A stretch of DNA of 64,000 nt from an uncultured Eubacteriales bacterium (lineage in GTDB: Bacteria > Bacillota > Clostridia > Monoglobales > Monoglobaceae): the NCBI GenBank assembly GCA_958352815.1, contig CATWQA010000006.1:16455-80454 (forward strand). Direction: 5' to 3'. Below the pieces are notes generated by a model that searched no databases, was not told where the DNA came from, and saw only the letters and a list, made by a program, of their open reading frames with translations. Positions 44,909 to 53,654 of the stretch are shown here, piece after piece (position 1 is the first letter of the stretch; every line of letters begins with the position of its first letter). Both the position numbers and the translations under genes were made by a program.

Positions 44909-46306
44909 ATGGCTAAAGTAGGTATTACAGAAACCATCTGCCGTGATGCTCATCAGTCTCTTATCGCGACCCGTATGACCACCGATGAGATGCTTCCGGC
45001 ATTGCCTATGATGGATAAAGTGGGTTATCACTCTTTGGAAGTCTGGGGCGGCGCTACCTTTGACGCCTGCCTGCGCTTCCTGAACGAGGACCCCTGGGAA
45101 AGGCTGAGAAAGATAAGAAAAGCCGCTCCCAATACAAAGCTCCAAATGCTTTTCAGAGGTCAGAACGTGCTGGGCTACAGACACTATGCTGACGATGTTG
45201 TTGAGTATTTTGTTCAGAAGTCAATCGCAAACGGTATTGATATAATCAGAATTTTTGACGCTCTCAACGACGTTAGAAATCTCCAGACGGCGATTAACGC
45301 AACCAAGAAGGAAAAGGGCCACGTGCAGGCTGCGATTTCCTACACAATAAGCCCCGTTCATAATAATGAGTTCTTCGTTAAGCTTGCCAAGGAGTACGAA
45401 AACTGCGGCGCAGACTCGATTTGTATTAAGGATATGGCGGGTCTCTTAACCCCCTATAATGCATACGAGCTGGTTAAGGCAATGAAGAAGAAGGTTAAAA
45501 TCCCCATTCAGCTTCATACCCACTACACAAGCGGCGTGGCTTCAATGACGTACTTAAAGGCAATCGAGGCGGGAGTTGACGTTGTGGACACAGCTCTGTC
45601 ACCCCTGGCTTTGGGCACGTCTCAGCCCCCCACAGAGCCTCTGGTTGCAACGCTTCAGGGCACCGAGTATGACACGGGTATTGACCTGAACCTGCTCACG
45701 GAGATTGCGGAGTACTTCAAGCCTCTGCGTGAGAAATATCTGGCTTCGGGACTTATGGATACAAAGGTTCTGGGTGTCGATATTAACACTCTTAAGTATC
45801 AGGTTCCCGGCGGAATGCTGTCTAACCTGGTGTCCCAGCTCAAGCAGCAGGGCAAGGAGGATAAGCTGGAGGACGTGCTGAAGGAGGTTCCCGAGGTGCG
45901 TAAGGATCTGGGCTATCCCCCGCTGGTAACACCCACCAGCCAGATCGTGGGAACTCAGGCGGTTCTCAACGTGCTTATGGGCGAGCGTTATAAGATGGTT
46001 ACCAAGGAGACAAAGGGTATCTGTAAGGGTGAGTACGGCAGAACTCCCGTTCCCATTGACGAGGAGTTCAGAAAGAAGATTATCGGTAATGAAAAGGCGA
46101 TTAAGTGCCGTCCTGCCGACAATATTAAGCCCGAACTCGATAGGCTCAAGAAGGAGTGCGCCGAGTGGACAGAGCAGCCGGAGGACGTATTGTCCTACGC
46201 CCTGTTCGAGCAGGTAGCAGTTAAGTTCTTTGAGCAGAGAAAGGCAGAGAAGTATAAAATAGATAAGGATATGGTGGATTATCAGGATATGACCCACCCG
46301 GTATAA
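44909..46306 (+). CDS. oadA: Oxaloacetate decarboxylase alpha / transcarboxylase 5S-type carboxyltransferase
   Basis: A 465-residue TIM-barrel carboxyltransferase plus conserved carboxylase domain. ITETICRDAHQSLIATRM supplies a metal Asp, CIKDMAGLLTPY the carboxylated Lys, and LHTHYTSG the metal His pair. It lacks the C-terminal biotinyl domain of full-length OadA and so must use the separate carrier. It moves the carboxyl group between oxaloacetate/pyruvate and biotin. Together with mmdA this allows either two Na+-coupled decarboxylations or a transcarboxylase reaction. AGGAGG precedes ATG 44909. Confidence 0.94.
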   Translation: MAKVGITETICRDAHQSLIATRMTTDEMLPALPMMDKVGYHSLEVWGGATFDACLRFLNEDPWERLRKIRKAAPNTKLQMLFRGQNVLGYRHYADDVVEYFVQKSIANGIDIIRIFDALNDVRNLQTAINATKKEKGHVQAAISYTISPVHNNEFFVKLAKEYENCGADSICIKDMAGLLTPYNAYELVKAMKKKVKIPIQLHTHYTSGVASMTYLKAIEAGVDVVDTALSPLALGTSQPPTEPLVATLQGTEYDTGIDLNLLTEIAEYFKPLREKYLASGLMDTKVLGVDINTLKYQVPGGMLSNLVSQLKQQGKEDKLEDVLKEVPEVRKDLGYPPLVTPTSQIVGTQAVLNVLMGERYKMVTKETKGICKGEYGRTPVPIDEEFRKKIIGNEKAIKCRPADNIKPELDRLKKECAEWTEQPEDVLSYALFEQVAVKFFEQRKAEKYKIDKDMVDYQDMTHPV

Positions 46307-46310
46307 CCTA

Positions 46311-46339
46311 AAAGAGGCTGTCGCAAGGCAGCCTCTTTT
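46311..46339 (+). terminator. Terminator of the decarboxylase operon
   Basis: AAAGAGGCTGTC and GGCAGCCTCTTT form a stem, followed by TTTTGCTTT. Confidence 0.88.
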
Positions 46340-46390
46340 GCTTTAAAAAATAAAGGACAACCCTACTTAATTCATAGAGATAAAAGTATA

Positions 46391-46411
46391 TTTGAACACA
46401 ACAGGTTCAAA
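46391..46411. promoter_or_regulatory. Possible operator of the toxin-antitoxin pair
   Basis: TTTGAAC and GTTCAAA arms around a 7-nt centre, ending 4 nt before the -35. RelB-type antitoxins usually repress their own promoter at such palindromes. Confidence 0.5.
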
Positions 46412-46414
46412 ATA

Positions 46415-46443
46415 TTGACTTTTTTAATAAAATAGGTTATAAT
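46415..46443 (+). promoter_or_regulatory. Promoter of the RelB-PIN pair
   Basis: TTGACT, 17-nt spacer, TATAAT, 22 nt before the antitoxin start. Confidence 0.8.
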
Positions 46444-46465
46444 AGTGTTAAAGGAGGTGCATTTT

Positions 46466-46768
46466 ATGGCACAGGCAACATTCAGTGTTCGTATGGACGA
46501 GGGCTTAAAAAAGCAATTTGACGCTTTGTGCTCGGATTTTGGTATGACGGCTTCCACGGCAATTAACGTATTTGCGCGGGCGGTTGTTCGCGAAAGGAAA
46601 ATCCCCTTTGAAATAACTTCTCCGGAGCCCGAAATAACAAGAGAAAAGGCAATGCAGGTTTTTTTAGCTTTAAGAGAGCAAGCAAAGGAAAACGGGTTGC
46701 AGGATATGACCTTAGACGAAATCAACGAAGAAATACGCCTTGCAAGACACGGGGAGGATAACAAATGA
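46466..46768 (+). CDS. RelB/DinJ-family antitoxin
   Basis: A 100-residue protein with an N-terminal ribbon-helix-helix (ATFSVRMDEGLKKQFDALCS and GMTASTAINVFARAVV) and a C-terminal toxin-binding tail (AMQVFLALREQAKENGLQDM). ATG 46466 follows AAAGGAGGT. It overlaps the PIN gene by four bases (ATGA), so the two are translationally coupled. Normally DinJ partners a YafQ/RelE toxin; here the partner has a PIN fold. Confidence 0.92.
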   Translation: MAQATFSVRMDEGLKKQFDALCSDFGMTASTAINVFARAVVRERKIPFEITSPEPEITREKAMQVFLALREQAKENGLQDMTLDEINEEIRLARHGEDNK

Positions 46769-47181
46769 TCTGTTATGCGGTTATTGATACGAACGTGCTT
46801 GTTTCCGCACTTCTCTCCGGCAATGAAACGGCGGCAACAGTTCAGATTGTTGCTAATTTGATTGCCGGAAAGATAATTCCCGTATACAGCACAGAGATAT
46901 TGCAAGAATACAGAGAGGTTTTGAGCCGACCTAAATTCAAGTTTTCAGTTGAAATGATTAGTTATTTACTGTCAGCAATAGATAAATACGGAATATTGGT
47001 TGAGCCGGCTTCTATGGATATTGTTTTACCGGATATGAAAGATTTACCGTTTTATGAAGTGGTAATGGAAAAGCGCAGTGATAATGCTTATCTTGTAACA
47101 GGAAATTTAAAACATTTCCCGAAAGAACCGTTTATTGTCACTGCGCGGCAAATGTTAGATATTTTGAACAGGAATAATTAA
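46765..47181 (+). CDS. PIN-domain toxin
   Basis: A 138-residue PIN-family ribonuclease. The acidic metal-binding residues are in VIDTNVLVSALL (first Asp), a Glu in STEILQEYREVLSRP and the Asp pair in KRSDNAYLVTGN. Four-base overlap with the antitoxin gene. It likely cuts a specific RNA when free of antitoxin. Confidence 0.9.
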   Translation: MICYAVIDTNVLVSALLSGNETAATVQIVANLIAGKIIPVYSTEILQEYREVLSRPKFKFSVEMISYLLSAIDKYGILVEPASMDIVLPDMKDLPFYEVVMEKRSDNAYLVTGNLKHFPKEPFIVTARQMLDILNRNN

Positions 47182-47217
47182 ACAGCGGTCGGTAGTAATA
47201 AATTTAGATGCTGTTTT

Positions 47218-47247
47218 AGGGGTTGTCGCAAGGCAGCCCCTTTTTTT
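47218..47247 (+). terminator. Terminator after the toxin gene
   Basis: AGGGGTTGTC and GGCAGCCCCT pair with G-U steps, followed by seven T residues. The loop GCAA equals that of the decarboxylase-operon terminator. Confidence 0.85.
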
Positions 47248-47457
47248 AATAGAGAGCAACACCGAATACTAAGATAAAATACCTTTATCCCAAAAGTTTT
47301 GACTTTTCGGGAGTATGTGCCTACGGTGCATTTTGCAGATGAATTTGTATATATGTAAATAATTGCAGTGTAGGGGGCGGCTTCCCAGACGCCCCGAAAT
47401 ATACCAACAGTTTTAGCAAACGTAGTCGGATTTACGCTTACGTAACAGTTCAATTTC

Positions 47458-47483
47458 GTAGGGGCGCCATTTATTGCGCCCGT
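47458..47483. repeat. GTAGGGGCGC dispersed repeat
   Basis: GTAGGGGCGCCATTTATTGC followed by GCCC; matches the reverse complement of 1735-1762 over most of its length. Confidence 0.75.
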
Positions 47484-47576
47484 ATGCGGACGAATGTGAT
47501 TATATAAATTAACAGGAATTATGATTTAAATAAATTCCCAAAACCCATGTGATATGGCATTTACTGTTGGTATAGT

Positions 47577-47603
47577 CGGCGGGCGCAATAAATGGCGCCC
47601 CTA
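47577..47603. repeat. GTAGGGGCGC dispersed repeat, opposite orientation
   Basis: GGGCGCAATAAATGGCGCCC followed by CTAC, the same element as 1735-1762. Confidence 0.75.
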
Positions 47604-47648
47604 CGAAAAGGTTACTTACTATATCCAATCCCATTTATATTTATGAAC

Positions 47649-47679
47649 AAAAAAGACGGGGCGCACCCGTCTTTTTGTT
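47649..47679. terminator. Bidirectional terminator downstream of the first LRR gene
   Basis: AAAAAGACGGG and CCCGTCTTTTT form a stem with T runs on both strands. On the minus strand it ends the leucine-rich-repeat gene at 47716. Confidence 0.85.
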
Positions 47680-47715
47680 TTGCATAGATTATATTGGGAA
47701 GAAATCTAATATTTT

Positions 47716-49311
47716 TTAAATCCAACTTAGGGGCTGCATATTCCCCAGCTCGTCCCAGGCGAACAGCTTGTATGAAGCCCAGTTGCTTGTGCTCAGGAAA
47801 AATGTTACGTCTCTTGTCTCTCCGGAGGTAACTGTTATGGTTACGTTTTCGTATGTGATAAGTGCGCCTCTTGCGTCATATACGGCGCAGATAGCCTCAA
47901 AAGTCTGATTTTCCTCTGAATTGTTTTGGAAATTCGCTGATACCTTGCGCTCCGATTTTTCTTCTATAACGTCTTTTATTTTCACATCGGCATTATCGTC
48001 TGCAAAATGGATATTGGTGTACAGTAGTGAGTCGTTATATTCGCCTATGGAGATTTGGTTCCATTCAGTTTCAGTCCCGGTGTAGTACACATCCTTTAAA
48101 TTTTCGCAACCTAAAAAAGCAGACATACCGATTCTTGTTACGCTGGTAGAAATTGTTATGCTTGTTAAGCTGTTGCAATTTAAAAATGCAACTTCGCCGA
48201 TATTTATAACGCTATCTGGAATAGTTAATTTTGTTAAACCTGTGCAACCATCAAAGGCGTTTTCGTCAATAATTGTAACGCTGCTGGGGATTGTTACGCT
48301 TGTTAAGCTGCTGCAATCACGAAATGCCATTTTTCCAATATTTGTAACAATGTCGGGAATAGTATAGTGCATATCTGTTTTACCCATCGCATACAGTATT
48401 AATTTCGTTTTGTCTTTATTAAAGAGATTACCATCCAAAGAGCTGTAATTCGGATTGTTGCTGTCAACATTTATGCTTGTTAAGCCGGTGCTGTGGTAAA
48501 ATGCACCATTGTTAATACTTGTTACACTGCTAGGAATTGTTATACTTGTTAAGTCGGTGCAGTTTGAAAACACACCTGAACCAATACTTGTTACGCTGTT
48601 AGGGAGTGTTACGTTTGTTAAGCCAGTACAGCCAGAAAACGCATATATACCAATATCTGTTACGCTGCCGGGGATTGCTATATTTGTTAAGTTGGTGCAG
48701 CAAGCAAACGCATAATAACCGATATTTGTAACACTGCTGGGGATTGTTATGTTTGTTAGATTGCTACAATAAGTAAACGCCATGGAACCAATAACTGTTA
48801 CGCTGTCCGGAATCGTTACGCTTGTTATTTCGGTGCAATTTTGAAATGCTTCACTACCGATACTTGTTACGCTGTCCGGGATTGTATAGTGAGTATCTGT
48901 TTTACCTATTGCATACCGTTTCAATTCCGTTTTGTCTTTATTAAAGAGATTACCATCCAAAGAGCTGTAATTCGGATTGTCCTTATCAACTTTTATGCTT
49001 GTTAAACCAGTACAATCTTGAAATGTATAATCATCAATTCTTGTTATGCTATTCGGGATTGTTATGCTTGTTAAACCTTTGCAATCTAAAAACGCCCGCG
49101 TAAGGATGCGTGTTACGCTCATTCCGTCTATCTGTGCCGGAATATCAACGTTTACTGCGCTTACATTGCAGTCGGTAATAGTAATGGTATTATCACCTTC
49201 TATCACATAATATAAGTCACCGTACTGTAACTCGGCTGCGGTTGCTGTTATGGGAAACAGGGCGGTTACTATTGTTAATGCCATAATAAGGCTTAAAAAT
49301 CTTTTCTTCAT
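47716..49311 (-). CDS. BspA-type leucine-rich-repeat surface protein (paralogue 1)
   Basis: A 531-residue secreted protein. Signal peptide MKKRFLSLIMALTIVTALFP...ATAA is followed by a short YGDLYYVIEGDNTITI beta region, then tandem LRR_5/TpLRR units of the form LTSITIPxSVTxIGxxAFxxC (about residues 70-430). The last ~85 residues are a beta domain ending YKLFAWDELGNMQPLSWI. I use ATG 49311, after AAAGGA. BspA-like proteins bind host or microbial surfaces. The C-terminal domain is shared with paralogue 2 and, more distantly, with the CHAP protein at 10.5 kb. Confidence 0.92.
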   Translation of the reverse strand: MKKRFLSLIMALTIVTALFPITATAAELQYGDLYYVIEGDNTITITDCNVSAVNVDIPAQIDGMSVTRILTRAFLDCKGLTSITIPNSITRIDDYTFQDCTGLTSIKVDKDNPNYSSLDGNLFNKDKTELKRYAIGKTDTHYTIPDSVTSIGSEAFQNCTEITSVTIPDSVTVIGSMAFTYCSNLTNITIPSSVTNIGYYAFACCTNLTNIAIPGSVTDIGIYAFSGCTGLTNVTLPNSVTSIGSGVFSNCTDLTSITIPSSVTSINNGAFYHSTGLTSINVDSNNPNYSSLDGNLFNKDKTKLILYAMGKTDMHYTIPDIVTNIGKMAFRDCSSLTSVTIPSSVTIIDENAFDGCTGLTKLTIPDSVINIGEVAFLNCNSLTSITISTSVTRIGMSAFLGCENLKDVYYTGTETEWNQISIGEYNDSLLYTNIHFADDNADVKIKDVIEEKSERKVSANFQNNSEENQTFEAICAVYDARGALITYENVTITVTSGETRDVTFFLSTSNWASYKLFAWDELGNMQPLSWI

Positions 49312-49323
49312 AATAAATTGTTC

Positions 49324-49427
49324 CTTTCGTGATTTGGTCGGAGTAACGCTCCGTTTTGCCTGTTTAAAGCAGAACTTGCTGTCGTTTGCAGGCGGAAAAG
49401 GGAGCGTTAGCACCTTGGTGTTTAGAT
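49324..49427. repeat. Degenerate hairpin repeat between LRR genes
   Basis: GGAGTAACGCTCCG...GGGAGCGTTAGCACC resembles part of the 280-bp repeat at 22889-22967 with substitutions on both arms. It is followed by TAGATTATATTGGGAAGAAATCTA, a hairpin also found at 47686-47709. Confidence 0.6.
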
Positions 49428-49454
49428 TATATTGGGAAGAAATCTAATATTTTT

Positions 49455-51560
49455 CTAAATCCAGCTTAGGGGCTGCATATTCCCCAGCTCGTCCCAGGCA
49501 AAGAGCTTGTATGAAGCCCAGTTGCTTGTGCTCAGGAAAAATGTTACGTTTCTCGTTTTGCCGGAAGCAACCGTTATGGTTACGTTTTCGTACGTAATAA
49601 GCGCACCCCGTGCGTCATATACAGCGCAGATAGCCTCAAAGGTTTGGGTCTTGTTCGTATTGTTTTGGAAGTTCGCCGATACCTTGCGCTCCGACTTATC
49701 CTCTGTTACATTGCAAATTTGTATATCATATTCATCACCCAGAAAATGAATTTTGGCATTAAGTAACTCATTGTTACCATAGCTTATATCAATTTTGTTC
49801 CATTCGGCTTCCGTTCCGGTGTAGTATACATCTGTTAAGTTTATACAGTCATAAAACGCATCATAGCCTATATTTGTTACGCTGTCTGGGATTGTTACGC
49901 TTTTTAAACTGCTGCAATTTAAAAATGTATAACCATCGATACTTGTAACGCTGCTCGGGATGGTTACATTTGTTAAGTTGCTGCAATAGGAAAAAGCACC
50001 ATCAATGCTTGTTACGCTGTTTGGGATCGTATATTGAGTATCTGTTTTACCTATTGCATATTGTATCAATTCCGTTTTATCTTTATTAAATAGATTACCA
50101 TCCATCGAGCTATAATTCGGATTGCTGCTGTCAACATTTATGATTGATAAACCGGTACAGTGTGAAAACGCATCATAGCCGATACTTATAACGCTTCTAG
50201 GGATTGTCACACTTGTTAAGCTGCTGCAATTAGAAAACGCCTCATTGCTGATTTTTGTTACACTATCGGGAATTGTATAGTGTGTATCTGTTTTGCCTAT
50301 CGCATACTGTATTAACTCGGTTTTGTCTTTATTAAAGAGATTTCCGTTCATAGAGCAGTAATCCGGATTTCCGCTGTCAACATTTATACTTGTCAAGCTA
50401 TTGCAACCACGAAAAATATTATTACCGATTGTATATACGCCAGCGGGGATTGTTATGCTTGTTAAGCTGGTGCAACTTTCAAACGCATAAGAGTCGATGC
50501 TTGTAAGGCTTTTGGGGATTGTTACGCTTATCAAGTTGCTGCAATCGGAAAACGCTCGTCTGCCGATCTGGGTTACGCTGTCGGGAATGGTTATGCTCGT
50601 TAAACCTATGAAATTAGTAAACGCATAATCATCGATATATTTTATACCGCCGGAAATTGTAACGTTTGTTAGATTTCTGCAATTATAAAACGCATATTCG
50701 CCAATGTTTGTAACGCTGGCAGGAATTGTATAGTGTGTATTTGTTTTGCCTATTGCATACTGTATTAATTTCGTTTTGTTTTTATTAAAGAGATTTCCGT
50801 CTACAGAGCTGTAATTCGGATTGCCATTATTGACATTTATGTTTGCTAAGTCGCTGCAATTGTAAAACACGTTTTCGCCGATACTTGTAACGCCGGCAGG
50901 AATTGTTACGTTTGATAGGCTAGTGCAAGAGTAAAATGCCCATCCACCAATACTTGTAACGCTATCCGGGATTATTACGTTTGTCAAGCTGCTGCACCAA
51001 GAAAATGCGATATCGCCGACACTTGTTACGCTGTTTGGGATTGTATAGTGTGTATCTGTTTTGCCTATGGCATATTGTATCAATTTTGTTTTATCTTTAT
51101 TAAAGAAATTTCCGTCCACAGAGCTGTAATTCGGATTGCTGTTGTCAACTTTTATGTTTGTTAAGCTGCTGCACTCACGAAATATTTGATAGCCGATATA
51201 TGTTACGCTGTTCGGGATTGTTATGTTTGTTAAGCTGCTGCAGCTATTAAACGCATAATTATAGATACTTGTTACACTGTCCGGAATGGTTATGTTCGTT
51301 AAGCTACTGCAATCAGAAAACGCATCACTGCCGATACTTGTTACGCTTTTTCCGTTTATTTTTGCAGGAATATCAACATTTACTGCATTTTCATTGCAAT
51401 CGGTAATGGTTATGGTATTATCACTATTTATCTCATAATACAAATCGCCGTACTGCGTACCGGTATATGCGGTTGCTGTTATGGGAAACAGGGCGGTTAC
51501 TATTGTCAGCGCCATAACAAGACTTAAAAATTTTTTGCCGTAATTTAGTTTTACTTTCAT
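49455..51560 (-). CDS. BspA-type leucine-rich-repeat surface protein (paralogue 2)
   Basis: A 701-residue secreted protein with the same plan as paralogue 1: signal peptide (FLSLVMALTIVTALFPITATA), YGDLYYEINSDNTITI segment, a longer LRR_5 array (about 75-600) and the same C-terminal domain ending YKLFAWDELGNMQPLSWI. Within the array a larger unit with NPNYSSVDGNLFNKDKTKLI and YAIGKTDTHYTIP recurs about five times, so it grew by internal duplication. GGAGGG precedes ATG 51560 and a consensus promoter lies at 51615-51643. DNA near the 3' ends of the two paralogues is nearly identical (47686-47900 and 49424-49640). Confidence 0.93.
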   Translation of the reverse strand: MKVKLNYGKKFLSLVMALTIVTALFPITATAYTGTQYGDLYYEINSDNTITITDCNENAVNVDIPAKINGKSVTSIGSDAFSDCSSLTNITIPDSVTSIYNYAFNSCSSLTNITIPNSVTYIGYQIFRECSSLTNIKVDNSNPNYSSVDGNFFNKDKTKLIQYAIGKTDTHYTIPNSVTSVGDIAFSWCSSLTNVIIPDSVTSIGGWAFYSCTSLSNVTIPAGVTSIGENVFYNCSDLANINVNNGNPNYSSVDGNLFNKNKTKLIQYAIGKTNTHYTIPASVTNIGEYAFYNCRNLTNVTISGGIKYIDDYAFTNFIGLTSITIPDSVTQIGRRAFSDCSNLISVTIPKSLTSIDSYAFESCTSLTSITIPAGVYTIGNNIFRGCNSLTSINVDSGNPDYCSMNGNLFNKDKTELIQYAIGKTDTHYTIPDSVTKISNEAFSNCSSLTSVTIPRSVISIGYDAFSHCTGLSIINVDSSNPNYSSMDGNLFNKDKTELIQYAIGKTDTQYTIPNSVTSIDGAFSYCSNLTNVTIPSSVTSIDGYTFLNCSSLKSVTIPDSVTNIGYDAFYDCINLTDVYYTGTEAEWNKIDISYGNNELLNAKIHFLGDEYDIQICNVTEDKSERKVSANFQNNTNKTQTFEAICAVYDARGALITYENVTITVASGKTRNVTFFLSTSNWASYKLFAWDELGNMQPLSWI

Positions 51561-51614
51561 AGATTTTTCCCTCCAAATTTAAATATATAGTTGAAATATT
51601 GTTTCATTTATTTG

Positions 51615-51643
51615 ATTATAACGCAATAATACTTCTATGTCAA
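51615..51643 (-). promoter_or_regulatory. Promoter of LRR paralogue 2
   Basis: Minus strand: TTGACA (51643-51638), 17-nt spacer, TATAAT (51620-51615); perfect consensus, about 45 nt before the start of translation. Confidence 0.9.
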
Positions 51644-51729
51644 TGGTCTTGTGAAATTTTATTTCCTTTTTGCTTTTATATGGAAATAATAAAATATAAT
51701 AGATTGTATATACTTAGGAGGTGGTTTAA

Positions 51730-52041
51730 ATGACATTCGGAGAGAGACTCAGGTACCTTCGGGAAGAAAGGGAACTGAGGCAGCAGGACATTGCCGAGGA
51801 GGTTAATATCTCAAAGCGAATGATAGGCTACTACGAATCCGACAAGCATTTCCCCCGTGACGCCGATATGATAATTTCTCTGGCTAAGTTTTTCGATGTG
51901 TCGCTGGACTATCTTTTTGGCCTGACAAACGTTAGGCGAACCGATATTGCTGCCGGGGTCAACAAGGAGTTTTCCGAGCTTGACGAGGCAAAACAGCAGG
52001 ACGTTATCGATTATATTCAATACTTAAAGTCAAAGAAATGA
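51730..52041 (+). CDS. XRE-family transcriptional regulator
   Basis: A 103-residue protein: Cro/C1 helix-turn-helix at 1-65 (FGERLRYLREERELRQQDIA, SKRMIGYYESDKHFP) and a short C-terminal helical part (LDEAKQQDVIDYIQYLKSKK). AGGAGGT precedes ATG 51730. It is divergent from LRR paralogue 2, with 169 bp between the starts, and may regulate it. It resembles the XRE protein at 59.2 kb in length and C-terminal form. Confidence 0.9.
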   Translation: MTFGERLRYLREERELRQQDIAEEVNISKRMIGYYESDKHFPRDADMIISLAKFFDVSLDYLFGLTNVRRTDIAAGVNKEFSELDEAKQQDVIDYIQYLKSKK

Positions 52042-52436
52042 CTGTGTTTGCGGTTGTGTGTTTTGAATTTCCAATATCGTTTATATTAGTGTTATGTAAC
52101 GTTTAATATTTTCTTTAAACCCGTCTATTTTGATAAAGGCTTTGCCTTTGAAACCAATGCCGAGCCCATATTCCGCCATGCCAAGCCGCGGCGGCAATGT
52201 CGCCAAAGCCTTTATCAAAATATGGCGAAATTACATATCTCGGGGTTTGGGGCGGAGCCCCAATCGGTTTCCCCGAAGGGGAAAAACCGACACCGCCCGG
52301 GTTTGGCTGTGACCTAACTTCTTTGAAGTTGGACGTCTTACATTATTCCGGTTAAGCTATTGTAACTAATGTCAATAATAGCCCTAAGTTGTTGCTTGCA
52401 AAAGCGGCGCTCCTACTACTGTGTAACATTAAAACT
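52042..52436. other. Repeat-rich intergenic region
   Basis: No gene seen. TTTGATAAAGGCTTTG at 52129 and CAAAGCCTTTATCAAA at 52204 form a long-range inverted repeat. A GC-rich element lies at 52242-52290. Confidence 0.6.
52242..52290. repeat. GC-rich dispersed hairpin repeat
   Basis: GGGGCGGAGCCCC followed by CGGTTTCCCC/GGGGAAAAACCG. The second hairpin with AGCCCCAATCGG recurs inverted at 63964-64000. Confidence 0.8.
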
Positions 52437-53423
52437 TTATTTGTTTTCGTCTCCGAAGTGGATTTCTGCGGAGGCGAGCCACTCATTATCGGCGCCTATC
52501 TGGATTTGAGACCACTGTGAGCTTGTGCCGCCGTAGTATACATCTGTTAAGCTTTCGCATCGGTAGAATGCCGATTTATTAACGGCGGTAAGGCTGTCGG
52601 GTATGGTTATGTTTATTAAGCCTATACAGCCGTAAAATGCCCCGTCATCTATGGTTTTAACGCCCTTTGGTATGTTTATGCCTGTCAGCCCGTGGCAAGC
52701 GGAAAACGCATTTTTGCCGATTGCCGTAATGCCGCTCGGCAGAGTGTATTCCGAGCAGATTTTATCCTTTGCGTATGCTATGAGCTCGGTTGCGTCCTTA
52801 TTAAACAGCACGCCGTCCTTAGATGAATAGCTCCGGTTATTGCCGTCAACAGAAATTGCTAAACTGCCGCAATATGTAAAGGTTTGGGCGCCGATATGTG
52901 TCACGCCTGCGGGGATATTTATGTTCGTCAGGCTCTTGCAATTGTAAAAGGCGTAATTACCCATGCTTGCAACGCTATCGGGGAGGGTTATATCCGTCAA
53001 GCCGATGCAGTCGGAAAAGGCTCCCCGTCCGATATGGGTTGTGCTTTCGGGTATGCTTATGTCGGTTAGGTTTTTACAGCTGCCGAATGCGTAGTCACCG
53101 ATAACCGTAACCCCGCTCGGTATGTTTATGCTTGTTAAGTCGGTACAGCCCCAAAATGCATAAGCGCCTACGGCTGTAACGGGATAGCTATCGATTTCGG
53201 GCGGTATTTCCACTGACGCTGCATCTTTGTTGCAGCCTGTAATTATAACGCTGCCGTTTTCTGTGCGATAATACAGGTCGCCCCGCTGCAAGTCCTCAGC
53301 GTTTGCCGCCCGGGAGGCTGCCGTCATTTTCGCCGCCAGAGCTATAACCAAGCTCGTAAAATCATTTTCCAGGTCTGTTAACTGTCTTTTTACTTCTTCA
53401 TTTTGCTTAATACTTGTCATCAT
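52437..53423 (-). CDS. Shortened BspA-type LRR protein with altered N-terminus (paralogue 3)
   Basis: A 328-residue protein. Residues about 45-300 match the others: RGDLYYRTENGSVIITGCN, then LRR_5 units such as LTSINIPSGVTVIGDYAFGS. Two features differ. The N-terminus (MMTSIKQNEEVKRQLTDLEN) is acidic, so the following hydrophobic stretch SLVIALAAKM is a poor signal peptide. The shared C-terminal WDELGNMQPL domain is absent; the protein ends at EIHFGDENK. It may be cytoplasmic or no longer exported. GGAGG precedes ATG 53423, with a promoter at 53482-53510, so it is expressed. Confidence 0.88.
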   Translation of the reverse strand: MMTSIKQNEEVKRQLTDLENDFTSLVIALAAKMTAASRAANAEDLQRGDLYYRTENGSVIITGCNKDAASVEIPPEIDSYPVTAVGAYAFWGCTDLTSINIPSGVTVIGDYAFGSCKNLTDISIPESTTHIGRGAFSDCIGLTDITLPDSVASMGNYAFYNCKSLTNINIPAGVTHIGAQTFTYCGSLAISVDGNNRSYSSKDGVLFNKDATELIAYAKDKICSEYTLPSGITAIGKNAFSACHGLTGINIPKGVKTIDDGAFYGCIGLINITIPDSLTAVNKSAFYRCESLTDVYYGGTSSQWSQIQIGADNEWLASAEIHFGDENK

Positions 53424-53481
53424 GATTTTACCTCCAAATATTTAATTCTATACAAATTATCGTTATATAGTTTATAATCTC

Positions 53482-53510
53482 ATTTTAGCACGGTCGGAAA
53501 AGGATTTCAA
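53482..53510 (-). promoter_or_regulatory. Promoter of LRR paralogue 3
   Basis: Minus strand: TTGAAA (53510-53505), 17-nt spacer, TAAAAT (53487-53482). Confidence 0.7.
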
Positions 53511-53568
53511 TAGAATGGCAGAAATAGCAACTTTTTCGACATAATTAGCAATTTACACGCCAATATAG

Positions 53569-53596
53569 TTGCATATTCAAAAAAATATGGTATAAT
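53569..53596 (+). promoter_or_regulatory. Promoter of the AgrC/AgrA-like pair
   Basis: TTGCAT, 16-nt spacer, TATAAT; 58 nt before the kinase start. Confidence 0.6.
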
Positions 53597-53654
53597 ATCT
53601 GTTGTAAAAAACGTTTAGTTTTTAGGCTTATGACAGAATCAGAAGGATGATTTT

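Larger units (their letters stand above)
47248..47648. other. Repeat-filled intergenic region
   Basis: No gene seen. It holds GTAGGGGCGC-type repeats at 47458-47483 and 47577-47603 in opposite orientation, a CCCAAAAG/CTTTTCGGG hairpin near 47290-47315 and a GC-rich hairpin near 47370-47395. Confidence 0.6.

Noticed and set aside
45599..46297. 232-codon minus-strand open frame
   Set aside because: Antisense to the oadA coding region; a shadow of its codon bias.
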